From assembly GCA_027621915.1 (NCBI GenBank), contig JAQCAD010000017.1, positions 1 to 58,987 of the forward strand: a stretch of 58,987 bases of DNA, read 5' to 3'. Each line of letters opens with the position of its first letter. Positions within the stretch are counted from its first letter, which is position 1. This DNA is from Pseudomonadota bacterium (GTDB lineage: Bacteria; Pseudomonadota; Gammaproteobacteria; Steroidobacterales; Woeseiaceae). A model generated the notes under the pieces. That model searched no databases. It worked only from the letters and a program-made list of their open reading frames with translations, and was not told the origin of the DNA. The translations under genes were made by a program, and so were the position numbers. Of the stretch, positions 29,057 to 37,721 are shown one piece after another.

Positions 29057-30181
29057 TTACGCCGGTGCGGATTGCCATTTTTCATTGCGTACCGTCGCCT
29101 TGCGAAGGTCACCATCAGCATTCACGGATAAGACGGAGCCCACATCGGCATAGGACGAGTCGATAATGGCGAACGCGATGTTGGCTTCGAAGCGAGGCGA
29201 CCAGGCTTGACTGGTCACCATCCCGACGTTCTTGTCTCGCTCGCCCCGCACCGCCCAGTCCGAACGCATCGACCCGAGCGGACCCCCATCGATTACCAGG
29301 TTAACCAGGCGTCTGGCCGGGCCGTTCTTCTTAATCCTGGCCAGCGCATCTCGACTCATGTATTCAGCTTTCTTGTCCAGATCCAGGTACTTCTCGAGCG
29401 CCGCCTCGAACGGATTGCTGTCGATCGTCATGTCCGCGCCGTAGGATTTCAGGCCGGTCTCTACACGTTCTATCAGGTTTGGTGCACCGGCCCGCAGGTT
29501 ATATTTCTGTCCGGCCTCCCAGAAGATATCCCAAAGCGCATTACCTTTGCTTCCGTCCTGCAGGTAAACCTCGAATCCCCCCTTCCCGCTCCAGCCGGAG
29601 CGCGCAATCTTGACGGGCGTACCTGCAATGGTTTCATCGATAAACCAGAAAAACCTTATGTCGCGCGTGTGCTCGCCAACGACATCTGCCATCAGGTCGT
29701 CGGCTTTCGGACCCTGTATAGCAAGCGGACTGACATCCGGCTCGAACACCTTCACATCAAAGCCGCGACCGTAAGCGACTCCTTTAACCCACAGGTTGAC
29801 GTCGGAATCGGCGATCGATAACCAGAAGCGGTCTACTGCCAACCGGAGGATGATCGGATCGTTGATAATGCCGCCGTTTTCATCGCATAGCGGTGCATAT
29901 TTGCCTTGACCAACAGCGCACTTTGACATGTCGCGTGGCGTAATCAGCTCGACCAGCCTGAGCGCGTCCGGACCGACGATTTCCACCTGCCGTTCACAAG
30001 CGACATCCCAGATCTGAACATGCTCGCAGAGGTGCTCATACGCCGTCTCGTACGAGTCGTATATCAACGGCAAGGTCATCTTGTTGTACAGCGTGAACGC
30101 GCTGGCACCATTTTCAATGACGCGCTGTTCGTAAGGTGACGGACGCAATCGTCGTGAAAGTATCATGGGTAATGTTGACAT
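29057..30181 (-). CDS. GcvT-family aminomethyltransferase, DMSP demethylase (DmdA)-like
   Basis: I start at the Met at 30181 (MSTLPMILSRR), giving 374 residues, close to the size of DmdA. The upstream extension to 30388 is unlikely to be coding. The core reads VQIWDVACERQVEIVG, then ADSDVNLWVKGVAYGRGFDV, AIQGPKADDLM and IARSGWSGKGGFEVYL. All align by eye with DmdA, which moves a methyl from dimethylsulfoniopropionate to tetrahydrofolate. The C-terminal part is typical GcvT. Because many GcvT-like proteins demethylate other methylated amines, the substrate could also be a betaine. Confidence 0.78.
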   Translation of the reverse strand: MSTLPMILSRRLRPSPYEQRVIENGASAFTLYNKMTLPLIYDSYETAYEHLCEHVQIWDVACERQVEIVGPDALRLVELITPRDMSKCAVGQGKYAPLCDENGGIINDPIILRLAVDRFWLSIADSDVNLWVKGVAYGRGFDVKVFEPDVSPLAIQGPKADDLMADVVGEHTRDIRFFWFIDETIAGTPVKIARSGWSGKGGFEVYLQDGSKGNALWDIFWEAGQKYNLRAGAPNLIERVETGLKSYGADMTIDSNPFEAALEKYLDLDKKAEYMSRDALARIKKNGPARRLVNLVIDGGPLGSMRSDWAVRGERDKNVGMVTSQAWSPRFEANIAFAIIDSSYADVGSVLSVNADGDLRKATVRNEKWQSAPA

Positions 30182-30208
30182 CGGGCATTTCCAACCTGTT
30201 GCATGAAC

Positions 30209-30230
30209 GAAAAAGGTGTCAGATTTATTT
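30209..30230 (+). repeat. Single copy of GGTGTCAGA-type short repeat
   Basis: GAAAAAGGTGTCAGATTTATTT lies in the 251-bp gap upstream of the DmdA-like gene (minus) and the C69 gene (plus). The AAAAAGG-GTCAGA core is shared with the repeat cluster at 53811-53912. Recurrent motifs of this kind occur in many proteobacterial genomes; this is recalled, not searched. I see only one copy here. Confidence 0.4.
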
Positions 30231-30432
30231 AGAAAAAGAAAATGGTGTGTGAAGAAGGTGTTCCGCCGCGCTATTTTTTCAACAAAGCGAGGACGGAAGC
30301 AAGCCCATTCCAGTCGATGTCGCGGATAGACATTTGTACGTCGTATTTTGCATATTGCCGGACCGACGGCAATAATCACAGCGCGCACGGCTACTGCTAC
30401 TATCCCGCTATCGGTTGGCTTGAGGCAGCTTA

Positions 30433-31899
30433 ATGAATATTGGCAAAGTGGTTCTGTTCGCTTTTGCGTCGTTGTGCGGAGCCAATTCGCTCGCCAGTTA
30501 CGCGATTTACGTCGGTAAGAACCTTACCGCCGATCGCAGCGTGTTGATAGGCGGATCCGGTGACGAGGTTTCCAGTCACTGGCTGGAGGTTGTGCCTGCC
30601 CGAGACTATCCCGACGGCGCCACCCTGACGGTAGGTGTCACGCCGGAGGCTTTCATGCCGGGCGTATTCAGCGAGATTCCGCAGGTCCGGCATACCTATC
30701 GCTACCTGACCATGAACTATTCGGAATACGAAGGCTTCCCGCCACCGCTGACAAACGGGGGCCTCAACGAAAACAATGTTGCGGCGCGCGATGTCTGGTC
30801 GCCATCGCGGCCGGAACTGGTTGCGATGACAGCGAATCCGCAAACCGGACCGCAGTACAGTGACCTGTCGAGAATAGCGATGGAACGCGCGCGCACAGCG
30901 CGCGAGGCGGTCGAGATCATTGGTGCACTGATCGATGAACACGGGTATTCCACATACGGCGGCAATTCGCATCTGTTTGCCGACGAGAACGAAGGCTGGG
31001 TCCTGTTGGATTTTGCGGGCAGCCAGGGACTTTGGATTGCGGAAAGACTCGGTCCGGACGATGTTCGCATGTCCTACCCGGGCTACATCCACGAAATACC
31101 GGTCGACTTTCAGACCCGTGATAACTACATGGGATCTGCAAATTTCGTCAGCTTTGCTGTGCAACAGGGCTGGTACAACCCGGATGGTGACGAGCCATTC
31201 AATGTGACGAAAATTTATGGCGTGGATGAAGAGCGAAGCCCGCGCAGTGAAATGGAAAAAGAGTTAAGGGCTGCCGCGCCGATCGATCTGCGCGCAATGA
31301 TGAATGCAGTGCGGGATCCACGCATCTCCAAGGACTCGACTGGCTATGGCCAAGTTGCCCAATTGAAAGATAATGGCCGATCTGACATGAACCTGCTGTG
31401 GATCGCGCCAACGGGCTCTGTTACGGCACCATTTATCCCATACCGGATCGCCACTCAGACGATCGCCCCGCAGTTCGGCAAACACCGTTACCTGACCAAA
31501 GGTGAAGCGACCCGCTTTGTAACGCCAGACTGGCAAATCCAGGAAGCGACGGAGTTTGCCGGGCGAACATTCAAGCGACTCATGTATTACACCTGCGATC
31601 ACCCTGAAAAATTTCTTCCTGAAGTCAACGAAGCACTCACTGCATTCGAAAATCGAATGATTGATGAACAGGAAATTGTTGCCGCCACGGCGAACGCACT
31701 TTTTTCGGACGGACAAAAGGATCTGGCTTTGACCTACCTGACAGAATACAGCCGGGAACGTGGCGCCGACGGATTACGATTAGGCAATGCCCTGCTCTCG
31801 AGTATCGAAGCGAGAACCGAACTGCTTTTCGGATTCCGTGCGCCACAGGCCGACGTGATGAGCCGATTGAGTTACGACCGGGTTTCGTGCCTTCCCTGA
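30433..31899 (+). CDS. C69/Ntn-type amide hydrolase, N-terminal Cys replaced by Ser
   Basis: The 488-residue secreted protein belongs to the peptidase C69 (linear amide C-N hydrolase) family: SYAIYVGKNLTADRSVLIGG, then LTNGGLNENNVAARDVWSPS and the segment beginning with YSTYGGNSHLFADE. The family's nucleophile is a Cys directly after the signal peptide (ACYAIYVGK-like). Here residue 22 is Ser (AGT, 30496-30498), one base from TGT. Signal peptidase cleavage after SLA would expose it as the N-terminal residue, and Ser can serve as an Ntn nucleophile. The protein is otherwise well conserved, so a serine enzyme, a sequencing error or an inactive form are all open. Confidence 0.85.
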   Translation: MNIGKVVLFAFASLCGANSLASYAIYVGKNLTADRSVLIGGSGDEVSSHWLEVVPARDYPDGATLTVGVTPEAFMPGVFSEIPQVRHTYRYLTMNYSEYEGFPPPLTNGGLNENNVAARDVWSPSRPELVAMTANPQTGPQYSDLSRIAMERARTAREAVEIIGALIDEHGYSTYGGNSHLFADENEGWVLLDFAGSQGLWIAERLGPDDVRMSYPGYIHEIPVDFQTRDNYMGSANFVSFAVQQGWYNPDGDEPFNVTKIYGVDEERSPRSEMEKELRAAAPIDLRAMMNAVRDPRISKDSTGYGQVAQLKDNGRSDMNLLWIAPTGSVTAPFIPYRIATQTIAPQFGKHRYLTKGEATRFVTPDWQIQEATEFAGRTFKRLMYYTCDHPEKFLPEVNEALTAFENRMIDEQEIVAATANALFSDGQKDLALTYLTEYSRERGADGLRLGNALLSSIEARTELLFGFRAPQADVMSRLSYDRVSCLP

Positions 31900-31946
31900 T
31901 CGTTACTACCGGCACTCCGACTCAACGCAACAGGGAAATAACCAGC

Positions 31947-33275
31947 ATGAAAAGAGCGAACATCATTTCCGCACTGCTAGCAGCCCTGCTTATTTCAGCC
32001 TGCAGCAGCCCCGACTCCCCCGCAGCGGCCAGCACCGATGTCGTAGTGCCGCCGGTTGAGTTCATGCCAGCGTCGACTGTCGCGAAAGTTCAAAGCCAAA
32101 TGAGAAAGCTCCCGTCCGACGATATCTGGTGGACCGTCAACGGCGAGGACATGGCATGGAATTTCAAGAACCTGCACCAGATATTCCCGACGGTAAACGT
32201 TTATCGAAACGGCCCGGTACGCGCGCTCACCAGACGTCCGATGAAAGAGATCGCGGAGTACATGATAGACACGCCAGAAGGGCAAATGAGTTTCGAATCG
32301 TTTATCGAGAGCGACCAGTCCACTACGATGGGTGTCGTCGTGCTGCACCATGGCGATATCGTTTTCGAGCGTTACCCTCGCATGCACGAATACGAAAAAC
32401 CTGTCTACTGGTCTACCGCAAAGATCTTTACGTCCACCGTGATCCGTATATTGGAAGAACGCGGACAGATAGACGTAAGCCGCCCGATCGAGACCTACAT
32501 ACCGGAGCTCGCGGAATCGAGTTTCGCCGGCACGTCGGTGCGACATATCCTCGACATGGCATCCGGCCTCGACTGTTCGGATGAGTATGAGTCCCGGGAT
32601 TCCTGCTATTACCGGTATTCGATGGCCATCGGCGATGGTTTTCGAACTGAAAATGCACCCGACAACCCTTATGAATTTGCCGCAACGTATGAAGCTAGCC
32701 GGCTGGCGCCTCCCGGAGAAAAGTTTTCCTATTCCGGACTGAACACTTTCATCCTCGGATGGCTGGTCGAGAAGGTGACGGACATGCCCTTCCAGGACGC
32801 ATTCACGAAAGAGATCTGGTATCACATCGGTGCTGAGGCCGATGCTTCATATATTGCGCCGCGATACGGTATTGCCGTTACACATGGTGGATTTATTTCA
32901 CGAATGCGCGACCTCGCCCGTTTCGGCCTGCTATTCACGCCGAGTTACACGGTGGTCAGCGATAGCAAGATCATCTCGGATTCGCACATCGACCTGCTGC
33001 GCAACGGTGGTGATCCGATGCTTCGGATCAACGCTGGCCTGCCGAGGGTCGCGGAAAGTGGCGTTAAACACAACGTATATCAATGGGACGAAATCTATAC
33101 CAATGACACGTTCTACAAAGGCGGCTGGGCCGGCCAGGGGCTTGCGGTCAATCCGACACGCGATACGGTCGCGGTATTTACGAGTTACTTCAAGGACGAT
33201 GAACACAGCGAAGTCAGACTGGAGCCTAAGTTGTTCGAAGTGCTCGATGGCGTCTTTGGCAATCAGGGAAATTAG
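31947..33275 (+). CDS. Lipoprotein serine hydrolase, class-C beta-lactamase fold
   Basis: The 442-residue protein (ATG 31947) has a lipoprotein signal ending in LLISACSSP. The active-site motif is S156-T-A-K159 (YWSTAKIFTSTV). The Tyr motif is YSGLN in KFSYSGLNTFILGWL, where the usual YxN Asn is Gly, as in NylB-like hydrolases. VRHILDMASGLDCSDE is the typical helix after the nucleophile. The C-terminal part contains GWAGQGLAVNP (HTG-like region). It is related to the enzyme at 8839 but lacks its long N-terminal domain. SDR and BCCT genes follow on the same strand. Confidence 0.83.
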   Translation: MKRANIISALLAALLISACSSPDSPAAASTDVVVPPVEFMPASTVAKVQSQMRKLPSDDIWWTVNGEDMAWNFKNLHQIFPTVNVYRNGPVRALTRRPMKEIAEYMIDTPEGQMSFESFIESDQSTTMGVVVLHHGDIVFERYPRMHEYEKPVYWSTAKIFTSTVIRILEERGQIDVSRPIETYIPELAESSFAGTSVRHILDMASGLDCSDEYESRDSCYYRYSMAIGDGFRTENAPDNPYEFAATYEASRLAPPGEKFSYSGLNTFILGWLVEKVTDMPFQDAFTKEIWYHIGAEADASYIAPRYGIAVTHGGFISRMRDLARFGLLFTPSYTVVSDSKIISDSHIDLLRNGGDPMLRINAGLPRVAESGVKHNVYQWDEIYTNDTFYKGGWAGQGLAVNPTRDTVAVFTSYFKDDEHSEVRLEPKLFEVLDGVFGNQGN

Positions 33276-33280
33276 TACCC

Positions 33281-34069
33281 ATGACTGAACGTGATCGTAC
33301 TGTCGTCCTGGTGACCGGCGGCGCATCCGGCGTCGGACGCGCGATCGCCAGGGCGTTCATTGCCAGCCAGGCATCCGTACATGTGTTCGATGCGTCCGAA
33401 AACCACATCCAGACATTCCTCGGAGAAAACCCGGCGGCAACGGCTACGCTCTGCGACGTTGGCGATCCTGACCAGGTCGCGGCGGCGTTTGAGGAACTGA
33501 AATCGAAGCACGGCGCATTGCATGTCCTGATCAATAATGCCGGCATCGCCGGCCCGAGTGCTTCAGCCGAAGACATTAGTATCGACGATTGGAATCGCTG
33601 CATCGACGTGAACCTCGGCGGCGTATTCTTCATCACACGCCAGGCCATCCCGTTGCTCAAGATTCAGAACGGCGGTGCAATTATCAACATCGCTTCGAAT
33701 GCCGGGCTGTTCGGTTGCCCCCACCGTACGCCTTATGCCGCCTCCAAATGGGGCATGATAGGACTGACCAAGACCTGGGCAATGGAGCTCGGCCCACACA
33801 ACATTCGGGTCAATGCAGTGTGCCCGACCAGCGTCGAGGGCGAACGTATTGATGCCGTCATCGAACGGGATGCTGCGAATCGTGGCTTATCGGCGAATGA
33901 GATTCGCGATGTTTATCAGCGACAGAGCTCGATGCGAACGTTTGTCACTGCCGATGATGTCGCTAACATGGTCATCTTTCTTGCATCTGACAAAGCCGCC
34001 CGAATTTCGGGCCAGGCGATTGCCGTAGATGGTCACACAGAAACGCTGTCCAACTGGCTGGATCATTGA
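33281..34069 (+). CDS. Short-chain dehydrogenase/reductase (SDR)
   Basis: The 262-residue protein is a classical SDR. The cofactor loop TGGASGVG is at residues 12-19 and the NNAG motif at about 85-88. The catalytic triad appears to be S139-Y152-K156 (INIASNAG, then YAASKWG). The C-terminal GQAIAVDGHTETL is a standard ending. NAD(H) or NADP(H) preference is not obvious. It starts six nt after the serine hydrolase stop, so it shares that transcript, and a BCCT transporter follows. A role in oxidising or reducing a compound imported by the transporter is a positional inference. Confidence 0.9.
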   Translation: MTERDRTVVLVTGGASGVGRAIARAFIASQASVHVFDASENHIQTFLGENPAATATLCDVGDPDQVAAAFEELKSKHGALHVLINNAGIAGPSASAEDISIDDWNRCIDVNLGGVFFITRQAIPLLKIQNGGAIINIASNAGLFGCPHRTPYAASKWGMIGLTKTWAMELGPHNIRVNAVCPTSVEGERIDAVIERDAANRGLSANEIRDVYQRQSSMRTFVTADDVANMVIFLASDKAARISGQAIAVDGHTETLSNWLDH

Positions 34070-34145
34070 CACCTGAAGGCAAGTTTGTAAAACGGGTAGT
34101 ATCCAGCGATGCGTCATTCTGACAACTGTCTAACAGGGAACGAGC

Positions 34146-35648
34146 ATGGAACAAAAACGAATCGATAAACCGGCTTTCCTGACCAGCGTCGCGATTATCC
34201 TGCTCGTGTCCATACCGCTTGCGCTGTCACCGGATACAGCAGGCGAGGTTCTGCAAAATACTTATAACTACATCGCCAGGGAATTTGGCGTTGTTTACCT
34301 GATGGCCAGTGTCGGCGCCAACGGTTTCCTGATCTGGCTTGCTTTCAGTCGTTACGGAAACGCGAAACTGGGTGCGCCGGAGGATTCGCCGGAGTTCGAC
34401 ACCCTAAGCTGGATCGCGATGCTGTTCTGTGCCGGGATCGGCGGTGGACTGATCTACTGGTCCGTTACGGAATGGGCTTTTTATTACCAGTCGCCGCCCT
34501 TCGGTGCCGAACCATTCAGCGCCGAGGCTGCCGACTGGGCATCTACCTACGGCATGTTTCATTGGGGATTCACGGCCTGGGCGTTTTATTGCCTGCCCAC
34601 GCTGGCGGTCGGTTACCCCTATTACGTCAGAAAACTGAAACACATGCGTTTTAGCAACAGCTGCAACTATTTTCTGTCGAAAAAGGAAATGGGCCCGACC
34701 GCGCGACTGATCGATTTCCTGTTCATCATCGCGATGGTGGGCGGAGCGGCAACTTCACTTGGATTCTCAACGCCAATGATCGCTGCCTGTATCGCGTGGC
34801 TGTTCGATATCGAAACCAGTTTCTCTCTCGAAGTCGGCGTGATGTTCCTGTGCATGTTTCTCTTTGCCGGCAGTGTCTGGCTCGGCCTGAAAAAAGGCAT
34901 CAAGAACCTGAGCGACATTAACTTGCGAGTCGGACTCGGCCTGCTGCTCTTTATACTGGTCGCCGGGCCAACGGCATTTCTGCTGAAGTCCAGTCTGAAC
35001 AGCATAGGCATTCTGTTACAGAACATTATCCGGATGAACTTCTACAGCGATCCATTCACCAATTCGAATTTCGTTGAAGACTGGACGATTTTTTATTGGG
35101 CATGGTGGATCGCATTTGCACCTTACGTGGGAATGTTCGTCGCAAGGATTTCGCAGGGACGAACCATTAGACAGATCATCGTTGGCATGCTGCTATTCGG
35201 CTCACTTGGTTGCTGGATTTTCTACATGGTCATCGGCAATTACTCGTTGTTTCTGGAACTGGAGGGAATCGTCGACGTCACCGGAATCATTAACGAACAG
35301 AACCAGAGTGCCGCGATCGTTGCGACGCTGTCGCAATTGCCCATGCCGGTCATCGTGATTTCAGTGTTTGCGGTCATGGCCATCATATTCGCCGCCACCA
35401 CTTACGATTCAGCCTCCTATACGCTGGCCTCGAGTGCGACGCTGCATCTTCCGGCAGGCGATGATCCGGCCCGCTGGCACCGGGTATTCTGGGCGTTTCT
35501 CCTCGGCCTCCTGCCGATTACGCTGTTGTTCATCGGCGGCTTGAAAGTCATGCAGGTGGTTCTGCTCATCGTTTCTTTACCGATCCTGGTCGTCGGTGTT
35601 GTGATGTGCGTTTCGCTGGTGAAGTCTCTGCAGGAGGATATTAAGTGA
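34146..35648 (+). CDS. BCCT-family choline/betaine/carnitine transporter
   Basis: The 500-residue protein has about 12 transmembrane helices. The BCCT signature in helix 8 reads FYWAWWIAFAPYVGMFVARI and is followed by SQGRTIRQ. An earlier glycine-rich substrate-helix region is CAGIGGGLIYWSVTEWAF. Members import choline, glycine betaine, carnitine, ectoine or DMSP. The N- and C-termini are short, so no osmosensing tail is seen. The unusual TEWAFYYQ replaces the more common AEP motif. Together with betA and the sarcosine oxidase operon it suggests uptake of a methylated-amine nutrient. Confidence 0.9.
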   Translation: MEQKRIDKPAFLTSVAIILLVSIPLALSPDTAGEVLQNTYNYIAREFGVVYLMASVGANGFLIWLAFSRYGNAKLGAPEDSPEFDTLSWIAMLFCAGIGGGLIYWSVTEWAFYYQSPPFGAEPFSAEAADWASTYGMFHWGFTAWAFYCLPTLAVGYPYYVRKLKHMRFSNSCNYFLSKKEMGPTARLIDFLFIIAMVGGAATSLGFSTPMIAACIAWLFDIETSFSLEVGVMFLCMFLFAGSVWLGLKKGIKNLSDINLRVGLGLLLFILVAGPTAFLLKSSLNSIGILLQNIIRMNFYSDPFTNSNFVEDWTIFYWAWWIAFAPYVGMFVARISQGRTIRQIIVGMLLFGSLGCWIFYMVIGNYSLFLELEGIVDVTGIINEQNQSAAIVATLSQLPMPVIVISVFAVMAIIFAATTYDSASYTLASSATLHLPAGDDPARWHRVFWAFLLGLLPITLLFIGGLKVMQVVLLIVSLPILVVGVVMCVSLVKSLQEDIK

Positions 35649-35776
35649 AGTGTTACCTCGTAATGCCCGACACAGCGCCGATCGCGTGAATCAGATGCTG
35701 CCGTTCAGGACGCTCCTGTGAATATCGATAAGCCCCTTCGTGAACTGGGTGAGGTCGATTCGGCGGCGCTGGTTGA
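35649..35776 (+). other. Degenerate spacer with possible N-terminal gene fragment
   Basis: A GTG at 35718 opens a 36-codon frame (VNIDKPLRELGEVDSAALVE) that looks protein-like but stops soon. It runs into the K+-channel remnant in another frame. I do not recognise it. It may be the start of a gene deleted at this junction, or chance. Confidence 0.3.
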
Positions 35777-36055
35777 ACAAACAACTTCAAGGCCCGGCTT
35801 CAGTTCGTATTCACGCCACACGCGATAGTCGATTTAATCGCGATTCTGCCTTTTTACCTGATGTTTTTTGGCTTGTCCGGCAATCTGGATATGCGCTTCC
35901 TTCGCTCCGTACGACTGCTTCGCATACTCAAATTGACGCGCTATTCTTCGGCTTTCGACATGCTCGCCAGTACGTGCAGAGAAAATCTGCGGTCGCTGGG
36001 TGCTGCCTTTTTCGTATTGATGACGATCATGTTGCTCGCGGCGTCGCAATCGTAA
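35777..36055 (+). pseudogene. Voltage-gated K+ channel remnant (S3-S4-S5 only)
   Basis: A 92-residue reading frame without a convincing start reads as the middle of a Kch-type channel. An S3 helix is AIVDLIAILPFYLMFF. The S4 voltage sensor is RFLRSVRLLRILKLTR, with a basic residue at every third position. An S4-S5 linker and part of S5 (AAFFVLMTIMLLAAS) follow. The frame ends before the pore loop, so the GYG selectivity filter is absent. S1-S2 are missing upstream. It is a broken channel, most likely a decaying gene between the BCCT gene and the FAD oxidase. Confidence 0.75.
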
Positions 36056-36202
36056 ATCAATAGAGCAATAGTCCCAAACCTGCTCCGGCGCTGCGAAAGC
36101 TGCGTTTCGAAAACTTCCGGAACAGCGCTCGATACATGTCGGCCAATCTGATGACACAACGGATTGCAGGGCTAATCGAATGATTTGAGCGACGTGAAAT
36201 GC
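36056..36202. other. Spacer after K+-channel remnant
   Basis: No gene is convincing here. A plus-strand frame ending at 36182 (KLRFENFRNSARYMSANL) has protein-like composition but no start and no match to a pore helix. It may be more decayed sequence. Confidence 0.3.
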
Positions 36203-37582
36203 CTAGCCTGGCGAAATTACTTTGCCCGGGTTCAAAATATTCTTCGGGTCGAGGGATCGCTTGAGTACTCGCATCAACTCAATTTCAGCCGACGTTCGAC
36301 TGATCGGCAGGTAATCCTTCTTCTCAAGACCTATACCATGTTCAGCGGAGATCGCGCCACGATAGGGGATGAGTGATTCGTAAACGCACTTTTCTACCAG
36401 TCTTGCGGTCGCAGCAGTTTTCGAATCGCTTAGCACGGAGATGTGAATATTGTTGTCTCCGAGGTGACCAAACGCCGCGATCCTCGCGTCATTGATTTCT
36501 GCGGAAATTTTGCGCGTAATGGTATTCACGTAATCGCTGACCGATGCGATGGGCAAGCTGACGTCGAAGATGAATGCATCCCTTACGACCCATTCGACCT
36601 CGTGGCGAATTGCCCATATCCCGTCGCGTTCACTGCCAGACTTGGCGATCGCACCATCGGTGATCAACTGGGATTCGAAGCTATCGGTGAGAAAATTCTC
36701 GAATGTGTCGTCGTCCGCTCCGGGCTGGCTGCCCATGGATTCGATAATGATATTGAACGCATGGCCCGCGGCAACAGGCGACGCATGTTTGCCGACAGGT
36801 TTTACGACCTGTCCAAAAAAATTGTCCCACATGACTTCAAATCCACAGAGCGAACTACCGAGGCTTTGCCGTGCTTTTTGCAGCACTGCCAGCACCTGAT
36901 CGTAGTTTTCGCAAGCCACCAGGGCTACGTTGTGTGTCGTTGGCAAGGTCTCAAGCCGAAATATGATCCGAGTGATCAGGCCAAGCACGCCCTCGGTGCC
37001 AATGAACAGTTGCTTCAGATCGAAGCCAGAATTGTTTTTGAGGAAATGATTCATCGACTCAATGATCGTGCCGTCGGCCATCACAACTTCAAGCCCAAGG
37101 ACTGAGTCTCGAATCATGCCGTGGCGAATCACCTTTGTTCCGCCGGCGTTGGTGGAAACGTTGCCGCCCACCATACAGGTGCCGCGCGCGCCAATATCCA
37201 CCGGGAAGTACAGGTTTTCCTGCAACGCCCTCTCCTGCACCGCCTGCATCGTTACTCCCGCCTGTACGGTCATCGTGCTGGCGGTCACGTCGATGTCTTC
37301 AATCTGATTCATGATTTCGAAAGACAGTGCGAGATCACTCCCGGTGCTCGCGCATCCCTTGACCAGGTTCGTAAGTCCGCCGTATGGCACGACGCTCTGC
37401 CCAAACTCATGACAAACCTGCATGATTCTGGCGACTTGCTTTGTATTTGATGGACGGATTACGGCCCATGCGTTGCACGGTTGATGGGTTTCCCATGCGA
37501 CGCCGCGAGCATTCCACGCCGCGGCGCTGAGTAGATTATGAGGGCCCACAATCTGTTCAAGTAATGGACGGATTTCCTGCAT
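36203..37582 (-). CDS. FAD-binding dehydrogenase (D-2-hydroxy acid/glycolate oxidase type)
   Basis: The 459-residue protein (Met at 37582; Met at 37621 is also possible) has a PCMH FAD-binding domain (VVPYGGLTNLVKGCASTGSD, and GARGTCMVGGNVSTNAGGTK). The FAD-oxidase C-terminal domain runs to the end (FGHLGDNNIHISV, SAEHGIGLEKKDYL). It belongs with D-lactate, glycolate (GlcD) and D-2-hydroxyglutarate dehydrogenases; exact substrate is not clear. It is divergent from an aldehyde dehydrogenase gene 139 bp away, which may use the same regulatory region. Confidence 0.88.
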   Translation of the reverse strand: MQEIRPLLEQIVGPHNLLSAAAWNARGVAWETHQPCNAWAVIRPSNTKQVARIMQVCHEFGQSVVPYGGLTNLVKGCASTGSDLALSFEIMNQIEDIDVTASTMTVQAGVTMQAVQERALQENLYFPVDIGARGTCMVGGNVSTNAGGTKVIRHGMIRDSVLGLEVVMADGTIIESMNHFLKNNSGFDLKQLFIGTEGVLGLITRIIFRLETLPTTHNVALVACENYDQVLAVLQKARQSLGSSLCGFEVMWDNFFGQVVKPVGKHASPVAAGHAFNIIIESMGSQPGADDDTFENFLTDSFESQLITDGAIAKSGSERDGIWAIRHEVEWVVRDAFIFDVSLPIASVSDYVNTITRKISAEINDARIAAFGHLGDNNIHISVLSDSKTAATARLVEKCVYESLIPYRGAISAEHGIGLEKKDYLPISRTSAEIELMRVLKRSLDPKNILNPGKVISPG

Positions 37583-37721
37583 GTGGGCAATGCTATCGAC
37601 GAACGCGGCGCGCCGCCACATCGCGTCTAGGCGCTTTTCGCCGTCAACCCTCGCCACCGGGCAGCCCGATTGCGCTATGATGCCCGGTCGTTGCGGGCAC
37701 AGGCTGCAGGAATATCCCCAG

